Source of the DNA: Zygnema cylindricum
Lineage: Eukaryota; Streptophyta; Zygnematophyceae; Zygnematales; Zygnemataceae
Reading direction: 5' to 3'
Assembly: GCA_037447655.1 (NCBI GenBank)
Contig: JBBHKE010003325.1
Span: 37,501-101,500, forward strand
DNA length: 64,000 bases
Shown: in pieces, positions 52,440 through 63,595 of the stretch
How positions within the stretch are numbered: the first letter of the stretch is position 1
How the letters are laid out: each line of letters begins with the position of its first letter
The notes under the pieces: model-generated
Database searches by the model: none
What the model saw: only the letters and a program-made list of their open reading frames with translations
What the model was told of the DNA's origin: nothing
Program-made: the position numbers and the translations under genes

Positions 52440-53510
52440 AGTCTAACTAAAATAGAGAAGTGAACTATTTATTACCCCTTTTCAATATAAATCATAATAA
52501 ACCAAAATAATTTAGATAAATAATAACAAATCATAGTAAATAGTAATAAATCATAATTGACATTTATAAATCATTATAATTAAATAATTGCAATAATTTA
52601 TATTAATAAAAAACAGCAAATCACTATTAAAAATAATAATAAATAATAAAAGATAATAATAAGTAATAAAAAACAATGAAATGTTTTAATACACAATAAA
52701 AAATAAAAATAATGAATAATAATCATAGATTATAATCAAAAACAATAAAAAAAAACAACATCTTTGATATCAACGGAGGTAATGTGGGCACTCTAATTTT
52801 CATCAAAGTTTTATCTACCTCATGCAAAGTTAAACATTTCTTATGTTTGGAACACGTTGGGGGGGTGGGTGTTGGTGGGGTGTATATGTTCGGTGTCACA
52901 GATATCTAACTGGCAACCAGTTGGGTTGGCAACATTCCATCGTTCATCGGTCAACTGACATCCCTACGGACCTTGTAAGATACAAAACACTACGTTTATG
53001 TTCTTTATGAAGTGAGGAAAATTTGTAAAATGATAATTATCATCTAATATGAAAAAAATTTGGAAGTAATATTGACAACAATCGCAAACAATAAACGGTA
53101 CTTAACCCATAACAAATAATAACAATTAATAATGAAAGCTAATGAACAATATTAAAAAACAATGTATAATAAAGGGATAATAATGAATACGAATGAATAA
53201 AATGAATTATGTCATAACTAGTGAATAAATAATTAATACTAGTTAATGATGAGTAATTATAATCAAGTATGATCAATGATTATCAACAAAACCTAATAAT
53301 ACTCGACCAAAGTTGTATTTATAAATAGTCAATGATAATTAATGAAATAGTTAATAATATTTAAGTATGATCAATATAAATGAATCAAATTAGGGATAAT
53401 CAATAATAATGATGATAATAAATTATAAGAAATCAAAACAATAATTTCCTTTCTTATTTGTATATATTTAAATACTTTAGTAATTTTTTTTATTGATTTT
53501 TTGAATGAAA
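52440..53510. repeat. AT-rich AATAAT-type low-complexity DNA around the first LRR exon
   Basis: Runs of AATAAT, AATAAA and ATAATA on both sides of the exon at 52902-52974. The same type of AT-rich DNA follows each later LRR exon. Confidence 0.75.
52902..52974 (+). pseudogene. LRR exon 1 of array, one extra base
   Basis: The acceptor is GGTGTCACAG and the donor ACCTT|GTAAGA. It encodes YLTGNQLG, then after a one-base shift GNIPSFIGQLTSLRTL, a plant-type LRR (LxGxIPxxxxxLxxLxxL). At 73 bp it has one base more than the other three exons; the extra T is in TTGGGTTGGC. This is either real decay or a sequencing error. Confidence 0.75.
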
Positions 53511-53514
53511 AATA

Positions 53515-55470
53515 GGGGAGAATGAGAGGTAGACAGAGGAGAGAGAGAGGAAGAGTGTGAGAGAGAGGGGAGAGGGAGTGGGGAGAGGGAGAGGGAGAGG
53601 GAGGTAGTGGAAGAAAAATAAAAATAGGTAGTGGGATAGGGCAAGGTAGGAGAGAAAAAAAGGGAGGTAGAGTGAGAGGGAGAGGCAGAGTGAGGGAGAG
53701 TGAAAGAGAGCGGGGAGGTAGGGGGAGAGGGAGAGGGGAGAGGGAGGGGGAGGAGGAGAGAGAGGGGGAGAGGGGGGGGGAGAGAGGGAGGGGGAGAGGG
53801 AGGGGGGAGGGGGAGAGGGAGGAGGGGAGAGGAAGTGGGAGAGGAAAAGGAAGAGGGAGAGGGAGAGGGAGAGGGAGAAGGAGAGGGAGAGGGAGAGGGA
53901 GAGGGAGAGGGAGGAGCTAGAGAGGGAGAGGGGAGAGGGAGAAGGAGAGGGAGAGGGCGAGGGGAGAGGGAGGGGGAGAGGGAGAGGTAGAGGAAAAAAA
54001 AAGAGGGAGAGGGAGAGGGGAAAGGGAGAGGGAGGTGGGGAGGGAGGGGGAGGTGGAAGGGGAGAGGGAGGGGGAGGGGGAGAGGGAGAGGGAGGGGAGA
54101 TGGAGAGGGAGAGGAAAAAAGAAGAGGGAGAGGGGAGAGGGAAAGGGAGAGGGAGAGGGAGAGGGGAGGTGGAGAGGGAGGGGGAGGGGGAGGGCGAGAG
54201 GGAGGGGGAGGAGAGGGAGGGGGAGAGGAAGAGGGAGAGGTAAAGGGAGAGGGAGAGGGAATGGGAGAGGGGAGAGGGAGAGGGGAGAGGGAGAGGGAGA
54301 GGGAGAGGGAGAGGGAGAGGGAGAGGGGAGAGGGGAGAGGGGAGAGGTAGAGGGAGAGGGAGATGGAGAGGGAGAAGGAGAGGGAGGGGGAGAGGGAGGA
54401 GAAGGGGAGAGGAAGTGAGAGAGGAAAATGAAGGAGGGAGAGGGAGAGGGGAAGGGAGGGAGAGGGAGAGGAAGAGGGAGAGGGAGAGGGAGAGGGAAAG
54501 GGAGATGGAGAGGGAGAGGGAGAGGGAGAGGAAGAGGGAGAGGGAGAGGGAGAGGGAGAGGGAGAGGGCGAGGGAGAGGGAAGGGAGGGGAGAGGGAGAG
54601 GGAGAGGAAAAAAAGAGTGTAGAGGGAGAGGTAGAGGGAGGTGGAGAGGGAGGGGGGGGGGAGGGGGATAGGGGTAGGGGGAGGGGGAGAGGGAGAGGGA
54701 GGGGAGATGGAGAGGGAGAGGAAAAAGAAGAGGAAGAGGAAGAGGGAGAGGGAGAGGGAGGTGGAGAGGGAGGGGGAGGGGGGGAGGGCGAGGAGGGAGG
54801 TGGAGGAGGAGAGGGAGGGGGAGAGGAAGAGGGAGAGGTAAAGGGAGAGGGGAGAGGGAGAGGGAGAGGGAGAGGGAGAAGGAGAAGGAGAGGGAGAGGG
54901 GAGAGGGAGAGGGAGAGGGAGATGGGAGAGGGAAAGGGAGAGGGAGGGGAGAGGAAGAGGTAGAGGAAAAGGAAAGAGGGAGAGGGGAGAGGGAGAGGGA
55001 GAGGGAGAGAGGGAGAGGGAGAGGAAAAAGAAGAGGGAGAGGGAGAGGGAGAGGGAGAGGAAGAAGGGGGAGCTAGAGGTGGGAGAGTGAGAGGGAGTGG
55101 GTGAGAGATACGAAGAGGGATTGGGAGAGGGCAGGGGGAGTGGGAGAGGGATAGGATGAGTTAGAGGGAGAGGGAGAGAGAGCTAAAGGGAAAAAGATGT
55201 TCTACAAAAGTCTGAGGGATAGGGAGAAGGAGAAAGAGAAGGAGAATAAGGAGAGACGGTTGGGATAGGGAGAGTGAGATGGAGAGATAAAAGGAGAGGC
55301 AGAGGAGAGGAAGAGTGAGAGAGAGATGGAGAAAGAGAGGTTGAGGGAGAGAGAGAGGTAAAATAAAAATTGGTAGTTGGATAGGGCGAGGTAGAAAGAG
55401 AGAAAAAAGGGAGGTAGAGTGAGAGAGAGAGGGAGAAGGGTAGGGAGGGGGAGAGGGAGAGAGAGATTAA
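53515..55470 (+). repeat. GA-rich satellite (mainly GGGAGA), intron-like
   Basis: About 2 kb of nearly pure G and A on the plus strand, with a dominant 6-bp GGGAGA period. Long open frames here are low-complexity translations (RGRGRG, EREREG) and I do not count them as genes. Confidence 0.95.
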
Positions 55471-55590
55471 TAAATAACAAATAATGGTTTAGGTCATTAA
55501 ATAATGATATTTAATAGTAATAGTAAACAATCATACACCGTTAGGAAATATCAAATGAAGTAATAGAGGTGACTGTTTGGGTGTTCACAG

Positions 55591-55662
55591 AAGACTCAGT
55601 GATAACCAATTGAGTGGAAGCATTCCATCGTTTATCGGTCAACTGGTATATCTCGAATACAT
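55591..55662 (+). CDS. LRR exon 2 of array (72 bp)
   Basis: Acceptor GTGTTCACAG, donor ACAT|GTAAGA, exactly 72 bp. The phase-2 frame gives RLSDNQLSGSIPSFIGQL then VYLEY, one 24-residue plant LRR. It is open. It probably belongs to an LRR receptor-like gene on the plus strand. Confidence 0.78.
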
Positions 55663-55924
55663 GTAAGAACACGCCACTATACTATGATCTATGTGAAGCA
55701 AGGGCAAAATTATACACTTATGAATAAAATCTTCTATCATAAAGCTATAAATAAAAATATGATATACAAATATGAATCTCTAATATTATAATTCTTTTTA
55801 GGAATAATAATAATAAATAATAAAATTTGTATCATCAATAAAACTAAACAATAATTCATTTTTCTCCTTGTCAATAAAATAATATTTACTTAAAATGATA
55901 AGAATTAATAGTAATGATTAAAAA

Positions 55925-56700
55925 AATAGAAAAATGGAGAGGGGAGGGGAGGGGGGAGAAGGGAGAGGGAGAGGGAGGCGGGAGGGGGAGAGGGAGGGGG
56001 GATGAGGGAGGGGGGAGGGGGGAGATGGAAGAGGCGATAAGGGCAAGGGGAGAGGGGAAAGGGGAAAGGGGAAAGGGGAGAGGGGAGAAAGGAAAGAGGA
56101 GAGGGGAGAAGGGCGAGGAAAGAGGAGAGTGGGGATAAGGGAGAGGGGAGAGGGGAGAGGGGAGATGGGGAGAGCGGCAGAGGGGAGAGGGGAGAGGGAT
56201 GAGGGGAGAGGGAGAGGGGTGGGGGGAGAGGGAGAGGGGTGAGAGAGGAGGGGCAAGGTGAGAGGGGAGGGATGAGGGAGAGGGGAGAGGGGAGAGGGGC
56301 GAGGGGGAGAGGGTGAGGGGCGGAGGGGGGGAGGGGGGAGAGGGGGAGAGGGGAGAGGGGAGAGGGGAGAGGGGAGAGGGGAGAGGGGGAGAGGGGAGAG
56401 GGGAGAGGGGCGAGGGTGACGATGAAGGAAAAGAGGGGAGAGGGGAGCCAGGAGAGAGGAGAGTGGAGAGGGGAGAGGGGAGAGGGGAGAGTGGAGGGGC
56501 GAGGGGGCGAGGGGCGTGGGGCGAGGGGCGAGGGGCGAGGGGCGAGGGGGGAGGGGGAGAGGGGAGAGGGGAGAGGGGAGAGGGGAGAGGGAGGGGAGAG
56601 GGGCGAAAGGGAGGATAAAGCAGAAGAGGGAGAGGGGAGATGGGAGAGGGGAGAGGGGAGAGGGGGGAGGGGAGAGGGGGAAGGGGGGAGGGGGGAGTGT
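55925..56700 (+). repeat. GA-rich satellite (GAGAGGGGAG type)
   Basis: Here the dominant unit is about 10 bp (GAGAGGGGAG) rather than GGGAGA. Purine-only on the plus strand with occasional C and T. Confidence 0.95.
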
Positions 56701-56782
56701 GTTGTTAAATATGTTTTATCATTGTGTGTTAGACGTTTTTGGGGGTTGGGTGTTGATGGCGTGTGATTGTTTGGTGTCACAG

Positions 56783-56854
56783 ATTTCTTAATAACAACCA
56801 GTTGAGTGGAAGCATTCCATCGTCCATCTGTCAACTGACATCCCTCCAATACTT
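56783..56854 (+). CDS. LRR exon 3 of array (72 bp)
   Basis: Acceptor TTGGTGTCACAG, donor TACTT|GTAAGA, exactly 72 bp. It reads FLNNNQLSGSIPSSICQL then TSLQY(L), with L completed by the next exon. It is flanked by intron sequence almost the same as that of exon 4. Confidence 0.82.
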
Positions 56855-57080
56855 GTAAGACACACAACACTATGCTATGTGAAGCAGGGGAAAAATTATA
56901 CACGTATGAGTATTATCTTGTATCATAATGTTATGATTATTAATATGAATATTATATATGAATATGAATCTCTTATATTATAATTTTTGATATGAATAAT
57001 AATATTAAATAACAAAATTTATATATCTATGTTATGATATCATTATAAACAAATTTATATAATTTATAAATAAATTTATT

Positions 57081-58930
57081 ATGGGAGAGGGCTATAGCCT
57101 TGGCAACAGCGAGGGCGATGGCAATAGGGGGAGGGGGGGAGGGAGAGGGAGAGGGAGAGTGGAAGGGCCAGGGAGAGGGAGAGTGAGCGAGAGAGGAAAA
57201 AGGCGAAAGCAAGGTCGAGAGCGAGGGGCAAGAGCAAGGGGGGGGGCCAGTGGAGAGGCAGGTGGAGGGGGAGTGGTAAGAGGGGAGGGAAAGGTGGAGA
57301 GGGAGGTTGGGGGGGAGGGTTGGGGAGGGAGCGAGTGCGGAGTTGAGGGCGAGGTCGAGGGAGAGGTAAAGGGAGCGGAAGAGGAAGAGGGGGGGCGAGA
57401 AGGGGATAGGGAGGGGAAAGAGCGAGAAATCGCGAGGACGAGGGCGAGGGCGAGAATGATGGAGATTGAAAGGGATAGGGGAGAGGGAGAGGGGAGAGGA
57501 AAAAGAGAGGGAGAAGAATAGGGAGAGTGGATGGAGAAGAGTGGGAGGGAGAGGGAAAGAGAGGGGGAGTGAGATGAGAGGGAGAGGGAGAGGGATAGGG
57601 AGAGGGAGAGGGAGAAGGAGAGGTAATGGGAGAGGAAGAGGGAGAGGGAGAGAGAGGGAGAGGGGAGACGGATAAGGGGAAGGGGCAAGGGGAGGAGGAG
57701 GGGGGAGGGGGAGGAGTAGGGGGGGAGGGAGGGAGAGAAGGGAGAGGGAGCAAGGGAGAGGGAGATAGAGACAGGGAAGGGAAAAGGGAGATTGTGAGGG
57801 AGCGAGAGGGAGGGAGAGAGAGAGTTGAAGAGAAAGGGAGAGAGAGGGAGAGGGAGAGAGGTAGAGAGAGCAGCAGAGAGAGGGAGAGAGGGATAGAGAG
57901 AGGAGAGATAGGGAGAGAGAGAGGGAGAAAGGGAGAGAGGGAGAGGGGAAGACAGGGAGAGTGGGAGAGAAGGAGAGAGGGAGAGAGGGAATTAGAGAAG
58001 GAAAAAGAAAGAGGGAGAAGAAAAGGGAGAGAGAGAGAGGGGAAGACGGGGGAGAGATGGAGAGAGGGAGAGAGGGAGATAGGGAGATAGGGAGAGGCAG
58101 AGGGAGGTAAAGGTAGGGAGAGAAAGAGCGGGAGAGAAGGAGTGGAAGAGAGGGAGAGAAGGAGAGGAAAAGAGAGAGAGGGAGAAAGGGAGAGAGGGAG
58201 AGTGGAAGACGGGGAGAGAGGGAGAGGAAAGGGGAGTGGGAGAGTGAGAGGTAGAGGGAGGTAAAGGTAGGGAGAGAGGGAGAGATGGAGAGGAAGAGAG
58301 GGAGAGGGAGAGGGAGAGGGATGGAGAGAGGGAGAGGGGAGAGTAAGAGGGAGGGAGAAAGATTGAGTGAGAGGGAGAAGAAGGGAGGGAGAGAGGGAGA
58401 GAGGCCGAGGGAGAAGATGAGGAAAGGAGGGGGAGAAAGGGAGAGGGAGGGGAGAGGGATGGTGAGGAAGAGAGATGGAGAGAGGAAGAGAGGGAGAGGG
58501 AGGGAGAGAGGGGAGAGAGAGAGAGAGTGGGAGGGGGAGAGAAAGGGTGAGGGAGAGAAAGAGAGAGGGAGAGTGAGAAGAAGAGGGAGAGGAAGAGAGG
58601 GGGAGAGACAGAGGGAGAGAGAGAGGGAGAGTTAGAGGGTTAGGGCGAGGGCGAGGGCAAGGGCGGGGGCAAGAGATGGGGGATAGTGAATGGGAGAGAG
58701 CAAGTTCGTGGGTTACGGTGATGGAGGACGGAAAGTTTCAAGAGGAGAGTGAGAGGTAGGGAGAGAAAAGGGGAGGGATAAGAGGGGGAGTGGGAGAGTG
58801 AGGGGGAGGGGAGAGGGAGGGGAGAGAGAGAGTAGGCTAGATGGAGGGAGAAAAAGAGAGGGAGGGGGAGATGGAGTGAAAAGTGGTAGAAAGGAGAGAG
58901 AGGAGGGAGGATGGGAGAGGGATTAGAATG
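57081..58930 (+). repeat. GA-rich satellite, unit 3
   Basis: It starts GGGAGAGGGCTATAGCCTTGG with a GAGGGCGA-type part, then GGGAGAGA runs. The same start (GGGAGAGGGCTATAGCGTTGG) begins the satellite after exon 4, showing duplication of the whole unit. Confidence 0.93.
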
Positions 58931-59164
58931 ATAACAAAAAATGTTCATGATAACCAATATATATGATTAAAATCACAGTAATACTAATGAAAATCATAGA
59001 TGTTTAATTCGTACGGATTTGGATTTTTTTCTGATTTTTACGTAGTATTCGCAACTTTTATACTTTTCGTAAAAAATCGTTTACTTTTCTCTGTAGGAAC
59101 ATGTACACAAATGTACGGAGAGCGTAATCATAGAAAATCCTTAAAATATCTTAAAATGTACGAG
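58931..59164. other. AT-rich, GTAC-containing spacer of unit 3
   Basis: It matches 63596-63830 in order (TAACAAA.AATGTT, TGATAACCAAT, GAACATGTACA, CGTAATCATAG), which marks the end of the duplicated unit. Confidence 0.8.
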
Positions 59165-59760
59165 GCTGAAGGCAAGGGAAAAGGGGAGAGGGGAGAAGGG
59201 AGAGGGGGACAGGGGGACAGGGGAAAGGGGAGAGAGGGGAGAGGGGAGACGGGAGATGGGAGAAGGGCAGAGGGAGAGGGGGAAAGGGGAGAGGGGAGAT
59301 GGGAGAGGGGGGAGAGGGGGCGAGGGGCGATGGGCGACGGGCAAGGTGGGAGGGGGGAGGGGGAAAGGGGAGGCAGGAGAGAGGAGAGGAGAGAGAGGAG
59401 AGGGGAGAGGGGAGAGGGATGAGGGGAGAGGGGAAAGGGGAGAGGGGAGAGGGGAGAGGGGAGAGGCGAGAGGCGCGAGGGGGAGAGGGGCGAGGGGCGA
59501 GGGGCTAGGTGCGAGGGGGGAGGGGGGAGGGGGGAGGGGGGAGAGGGGGAGAGGGGAGAGCGGAGAGGGGAGAGTTGAGAGGCGATTGGGGAGAGGGGGA
59601 GTGGAGAGAGAAGGGAGGGGGAGAGGGGAGGGGGAAGGGGGAGGGGGATAGGGAGAGGGGAGAGGGGTGAGGATGAAGGAGAAGAGGGAGAGGGGAGATG
59701 GGAGAGGGGAGGGGGAGAGGGTGAAGGGGAAAGGGGGAAGGGGGGAGGGGGGAGGGGGGA
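59165..59760 (+). repeat. GA-rich satellite (GAGAGGGGAG type)
   Basis: Resembles 55925-56700 in unit type and, like it, lies just upstream of an LRR exon. Ends in a GGGGGGAG run before GTTTGTTGTTAATTATG. Confidence 0.93.
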
Positions 59761-59846
59761 GTTTGTTGTTAATTATGTTTTATCATTATGTCTTAGTCGT
59801 TTTGGGGGGTTGGGTGTTGATGTCGTGTGATTGTTCGGTGTCACAG

Positions 59847-59918
59847 AGATCTTAGTAACAACCAGTTGAGTGGAAGCATTCCATCGTCTATCGGTCAAGT
59901 GACATCCCTTCAATACTT
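59847..59918 (+). CDS. LRR exon 4 of array (72 bp)
   Basis: Acceptor CGGTGTCACAG, donor TACTT|GTAAGA, exactly 72 bp. DLSNNQLSGSIPSSIGQV then TSLQY(L) is a textbook plant extracellular LRR. It is open in phase 2. No further LRR exon was found before the window end, so the transmembrane and kinase parts, if any, lie beyond 64000. Confidence 0.84.
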
Positions 59919-60151
59919 GTAAGACACACGACACTATGCTATGTTCTATGTGAAGCAGGGATAAAATTATATACTTATGAATATAATCTTGTATCATAAA
60001 GTATGAATATGATTATGAATATGATATATAAATATTAATCTCTTATATTATAATTTTTTTTATAAATAATAATTTTTAAAAAACAAAAGTTATATATCAA
60101 TGATATGATATTATTATAAATAAATATATATAATTTATAAATAAATTTATT

Positions 60152-60595
60152 ATGGGAGAGGGCTATAGCGTTGGCGACAGCGAGGGTGATGGCGATAGGG
60201 GCAGGGGGGAAAGGGAGGGGGAGAGGGAGAGTGGAAGGGTTAGGGAGAGGAAGAGGGAGCGAGAGAGAAGGGCGAAAGCGTGGTCGAGACCGAGGGCAAG
60301 AGCGAGGGGGGCCCGATTGGGAGAGGTAGGTGGAGGGGGAGTGGTAAGAGGGGAGGGGAAGGTGGAGAGGGAGGGCGGGGGAAGGGTGGGGGGAAGAAGC
60401 GAGGGCGGAGATGAGGGCGAGGTCGAGGGAGAGGTAGAGGGAGCGCGAGAGGAGGAGGGAGCGGGAAGGGGAGGGGGAGGAGAAGGGGGAGAGAGGGTGA
60501 GGACGAGGGCGATTGAGAGGGGGCGGGAAGGGGATGGGGGGGGAGGGGAAGGGGGAGAAAGCGCGAGGACGAGGGCGAAGGGGGAGAGCAAGAAT
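60152..60595 (+). repeat. GA-rich satellite, start of unit 4
   Basis: Matches 57081-57450 in order and type, then is interrupted by unrelated sequence at about 60596. Confidence 0.9.
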
Positions 60596-62041
60596 AATAA
60601 AGTACAGTTTTAGGACTTTGTCGTTGCATAGAAAAGTACTGTAGTACAGTCACTTAAATTAGTGTGACCAATAGATACTATGTGTGAGTATATAACTTTG
60701 ACTTAGGTTGGACTTCCATTAGCGAAAAAGTGGTGTTTTTTTAATGAAGGCTGTACCGTTTTGTACAAATTCGTACAGATTTTTTTTATTTTTTCAACGA
60801 AAACAACATTACAGAAAATTGTGCAAGGTTGTATGCGTAAATTAGGACCGTCGGATTCATTTACACTTTTTATCCGTTACGCCACGTCACCAACCCTACA
60901 TTTTTCTAAGACCGTGCACAGTGAGGACAGTTCTCGAATACAGAACGTGTAAAAATAGGCCGCGTGGAAATGGTAAAAATAATTCACGATGAGCGCGCGC
61001 GTATGTGCGTACGTGTCGCAAGGGCCATTTGCCTTCCGTTAGGGTGGCTGCGAATCTGCCGAAATTATCCCGTCACGCTCCCACCATCAAAGTTTGTCGC
61101 CGCCTTTTCGTCGTTGCGTTTTGAAATTTTGGGTAGTACATTTAATGCCCTCTGTACGAGTCATTAATTACATCCGTTGGTACATATTTTATCCCTGCTG
61201 TTACAGATACTTCCTCCGCTCGTACAGATATTGCATTCTGACATTGCCATCGAAGATTCTTTCAAGATTTTAAGCATCGAATATTAACCTACGTGTTACC
61301 AACCAGAATGAGCCACGCAGGTTTACAGACGCGACCTAATGGAAGGCACGCCCTTCAGTACAATTTTCGTACAATTACTGGACGCCTAATGGAAGTCCAT
61401 CCTTGGACAAATTGTAATTATCCAAGTCTTGGGATATTAATCATTTAATGCAGTTTTTGTGAATGTGCAGAGTGAATATCTTATAGTTTGACTTGATCAA
61501 TTGAGCTGAAACTTTGAGGACTAGTTTTACATTGTGTTTCCTACTATTATGCAGAATTTGAGTATGCTTTGATCACTAAGTTGTATTTTGTTACATCTTG
61601 AAGTTGGCTATCGAGTAGGGTGCTTGATAGCTTCTGTTTTAGATGTCTACTTCAACTACTACTGCTGCTGTCTCTCCTCTCTCTCCTCTTGCTACTGTGG
61701 TTGTAGAACTATAGCTTAACCACTACATGTATGCATCATCAAACATCAAGGTCTCCAAGCTATCCTTCATTTGTAAAAACCTTTGAAGCATGATGAAATT
61801 TGTTGCAAACCTGGTCTCTCTAGGTTTCAAAAGCCTAAGCTCTGAAATTTTGTAGAACAAAGTTGCAGTCATGTGATGATTCATAACAAATTTCTACACC
61901 TCCTTTGCCTCCCGGACAGGTTTGGAAATAAATGACAACTTGCCCCAATCCCTTAACATTAGGTCCAATATTGTTGAAAAAGGGTATTTTATAGTTTATC
62001 TCTTTTTGTTGTCTATGGTTATTCTACAATTCTCATACTTG
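60596..62041 (+). mobile_element. Insertion in GA satellite, probable retrotransposon remnant
   Basis: About 1.45 kb of non-GA sequence with no counterpart in unit 3. From ATG 61643 a frame begins MSTSTTTAAVSPLSPLATVV, followed after TAG by LNHYMYASSNIKVSKLSFIC, similar in style to Copia gag starts and to the start in LTR family Y. The sequence before it would then be LTR. Inside is a 14-bp inverted repeat (TGGACTTCCATTAG at 60709-60722, its complement at 61386-61399). The evidence is modest. Confidence 0.45.
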
Positions 62042-63595
62042 AGAATAAGGGAGATTGAGAGGGACAGGGAGAGCGAGAGGGACAGCGAGAACAAGAGGGA
62101 GAGGGAGAGGGAGAGGGAGAAGAAGAGGGAGAGTGGATGGAGAAGGAGAGTGAGAGGGAGAGAGAAAGAGAGGGAGATTGATGAGAGGGAGAGGGAGAGG
62201 GAAAGGGAGAGGGAGAGGGGATAAATGGAAGGTGCAGGGGGAGGGGGAGGGGGAAGGGGAGGGTGAGGGAGGAGGTGAGGGAGGGGAGAGGGAGAGGGAG
62301 GAGAGGAAATGCAAGAAGTAGAGGGAGATAGAGAGAGAGGGGGAGAGGGGAGAGGGAGACGGATAGGGGGAAGGGGCAAGGGGAGGGGGAGGTGGAGGGG
62401 GAGGAGGAGGGGGAGGGAGGGAGAGAAATAGATAGTTAGTGAAAGAGAGAGGGAGAGGGGATCGAGGGAGATGGAGATAGAGACAGGGAGGGGAAAGGGA
62501 GATTGAGAGGGAGAGAGAGGGAGAGGGAGAGAGGGAGAGGGAGAGGGAGAAAGAGATAGTGAGGGAGCGAGAGAGAGGGAGAGAGAGAGTTGAAGAGAGA
62601 GGGAGAGGGAGGGAGAGGGGGAGAGAGGGAGAGAGGAAGTGAGCGAGAGAGGAAGAGAGGTAGAGAGAGAGGCGGAGAGAGGGATAGAGAGAGGAGAGAT
62701 AGACAGAGGGGAGAGGGAGAAAGAGAGAGAGGGAGAGGGGAAGACGGGGAGAGAGGGAGAGGAGAGAGGGAGAGAGGGAGAGGGAGAGAAGGAGAGAGGG
62801 AAAGAGAGAGAGGGAGAAAGGGAGAGAGGGAGAGGGGAAGACGGGGAGAGAGGGTGAGAGGGAGAGAGGGAGAGAGGGAGAGGAAGAGGGTGTGGGAGAG
62901 TGAGAGGCAGAGGGAGGTAAAGGTAGGGAGAGAAAGAGAGGGAGAGGAAGAGAGGGAGAGGGAGAGGGAGAGGGAGAGGGAGGGAGAGAGGGAGAGGGAA
63001 AGTAAGAGGGAGGGAGAAAGATTGAGAGAGAGGGGGGGAGGGAGGGAGAGAGGGAGAGAGGGAGAAAGGCCGAGGGAGAAGTTGAGGAAGGGAGAGCGAG
63101 GGAGAGAGAGAGGGAGAGGGAGGAGAGGGAGGGTGAGAAGAGAGGGAGATAGAGATTGGGAGGGAGGGAGAGAGGGAGAGAGAGAGAGAGTGAGAGGGGG
63201 AGAGAAGGGGAGAGGGAGAGAGGGAGAGAGGGAGGAATGAGAGGGAGAGGGAGAGGAAGAGAGAGGAGGAGAGAGAGAGGGGAGAGAGAAAGGGAGAGAG
63301 AAAGGGAGAGTTAGAGGGCGACGGCGAGGCGAGGGTGAGGCCAAGGGATAGGAGAGTGAATGGGAGAGAGCGAGTGTGTGGGTTACGGTGTGGGAGGACC
63401 GAAAGTTTTAGGGTGAGAGGGAGAGGTAGGGAGAGGAAGGGGGAGGGTTAAGGAGGGGGAGTGGGAGAGTGATTGGGAGGGGAGAGGGAGGGAGAGAGAG
63501 AGGAGGCGAGATGGAGGGAGAAAAAAGAGAGGGAGGGGGAGATGGAGGAGTGGAAAGTGGTACAAAAGAGAGAGGGAGGGTGGATGGGAGAGGGA
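62042..63595 (+). repeat. GA-rich satellite, rest of unit 4
   Basis: GGGAGAGA-type purine repeats with the same end as unit 3 (GTGAATGGGAGAGAGCGAG...GGGTTACGGTG). No gene. Confidence 0.93.

Noticed and set aside
53672-54963. Long open frames encoding RGRGRG/EREREG proteins in the GA tracts, also 56313-56791, 57081-57675, 58285-58635, 59256-59651 and 62590-63240
   Set aside because: They are translations of purine satellite, where stop codons are rare by composition. No start context, domain or codon signal was seen.
55905-56903. 332-codon minus-strand frame rich in SPLPS repeats, and similar frames at 57079-57753 and 62436-63344
   Set aside because: They are the complement of the same satellites (all pyrimidine). 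They resemble proline-rich proteins only by composition.
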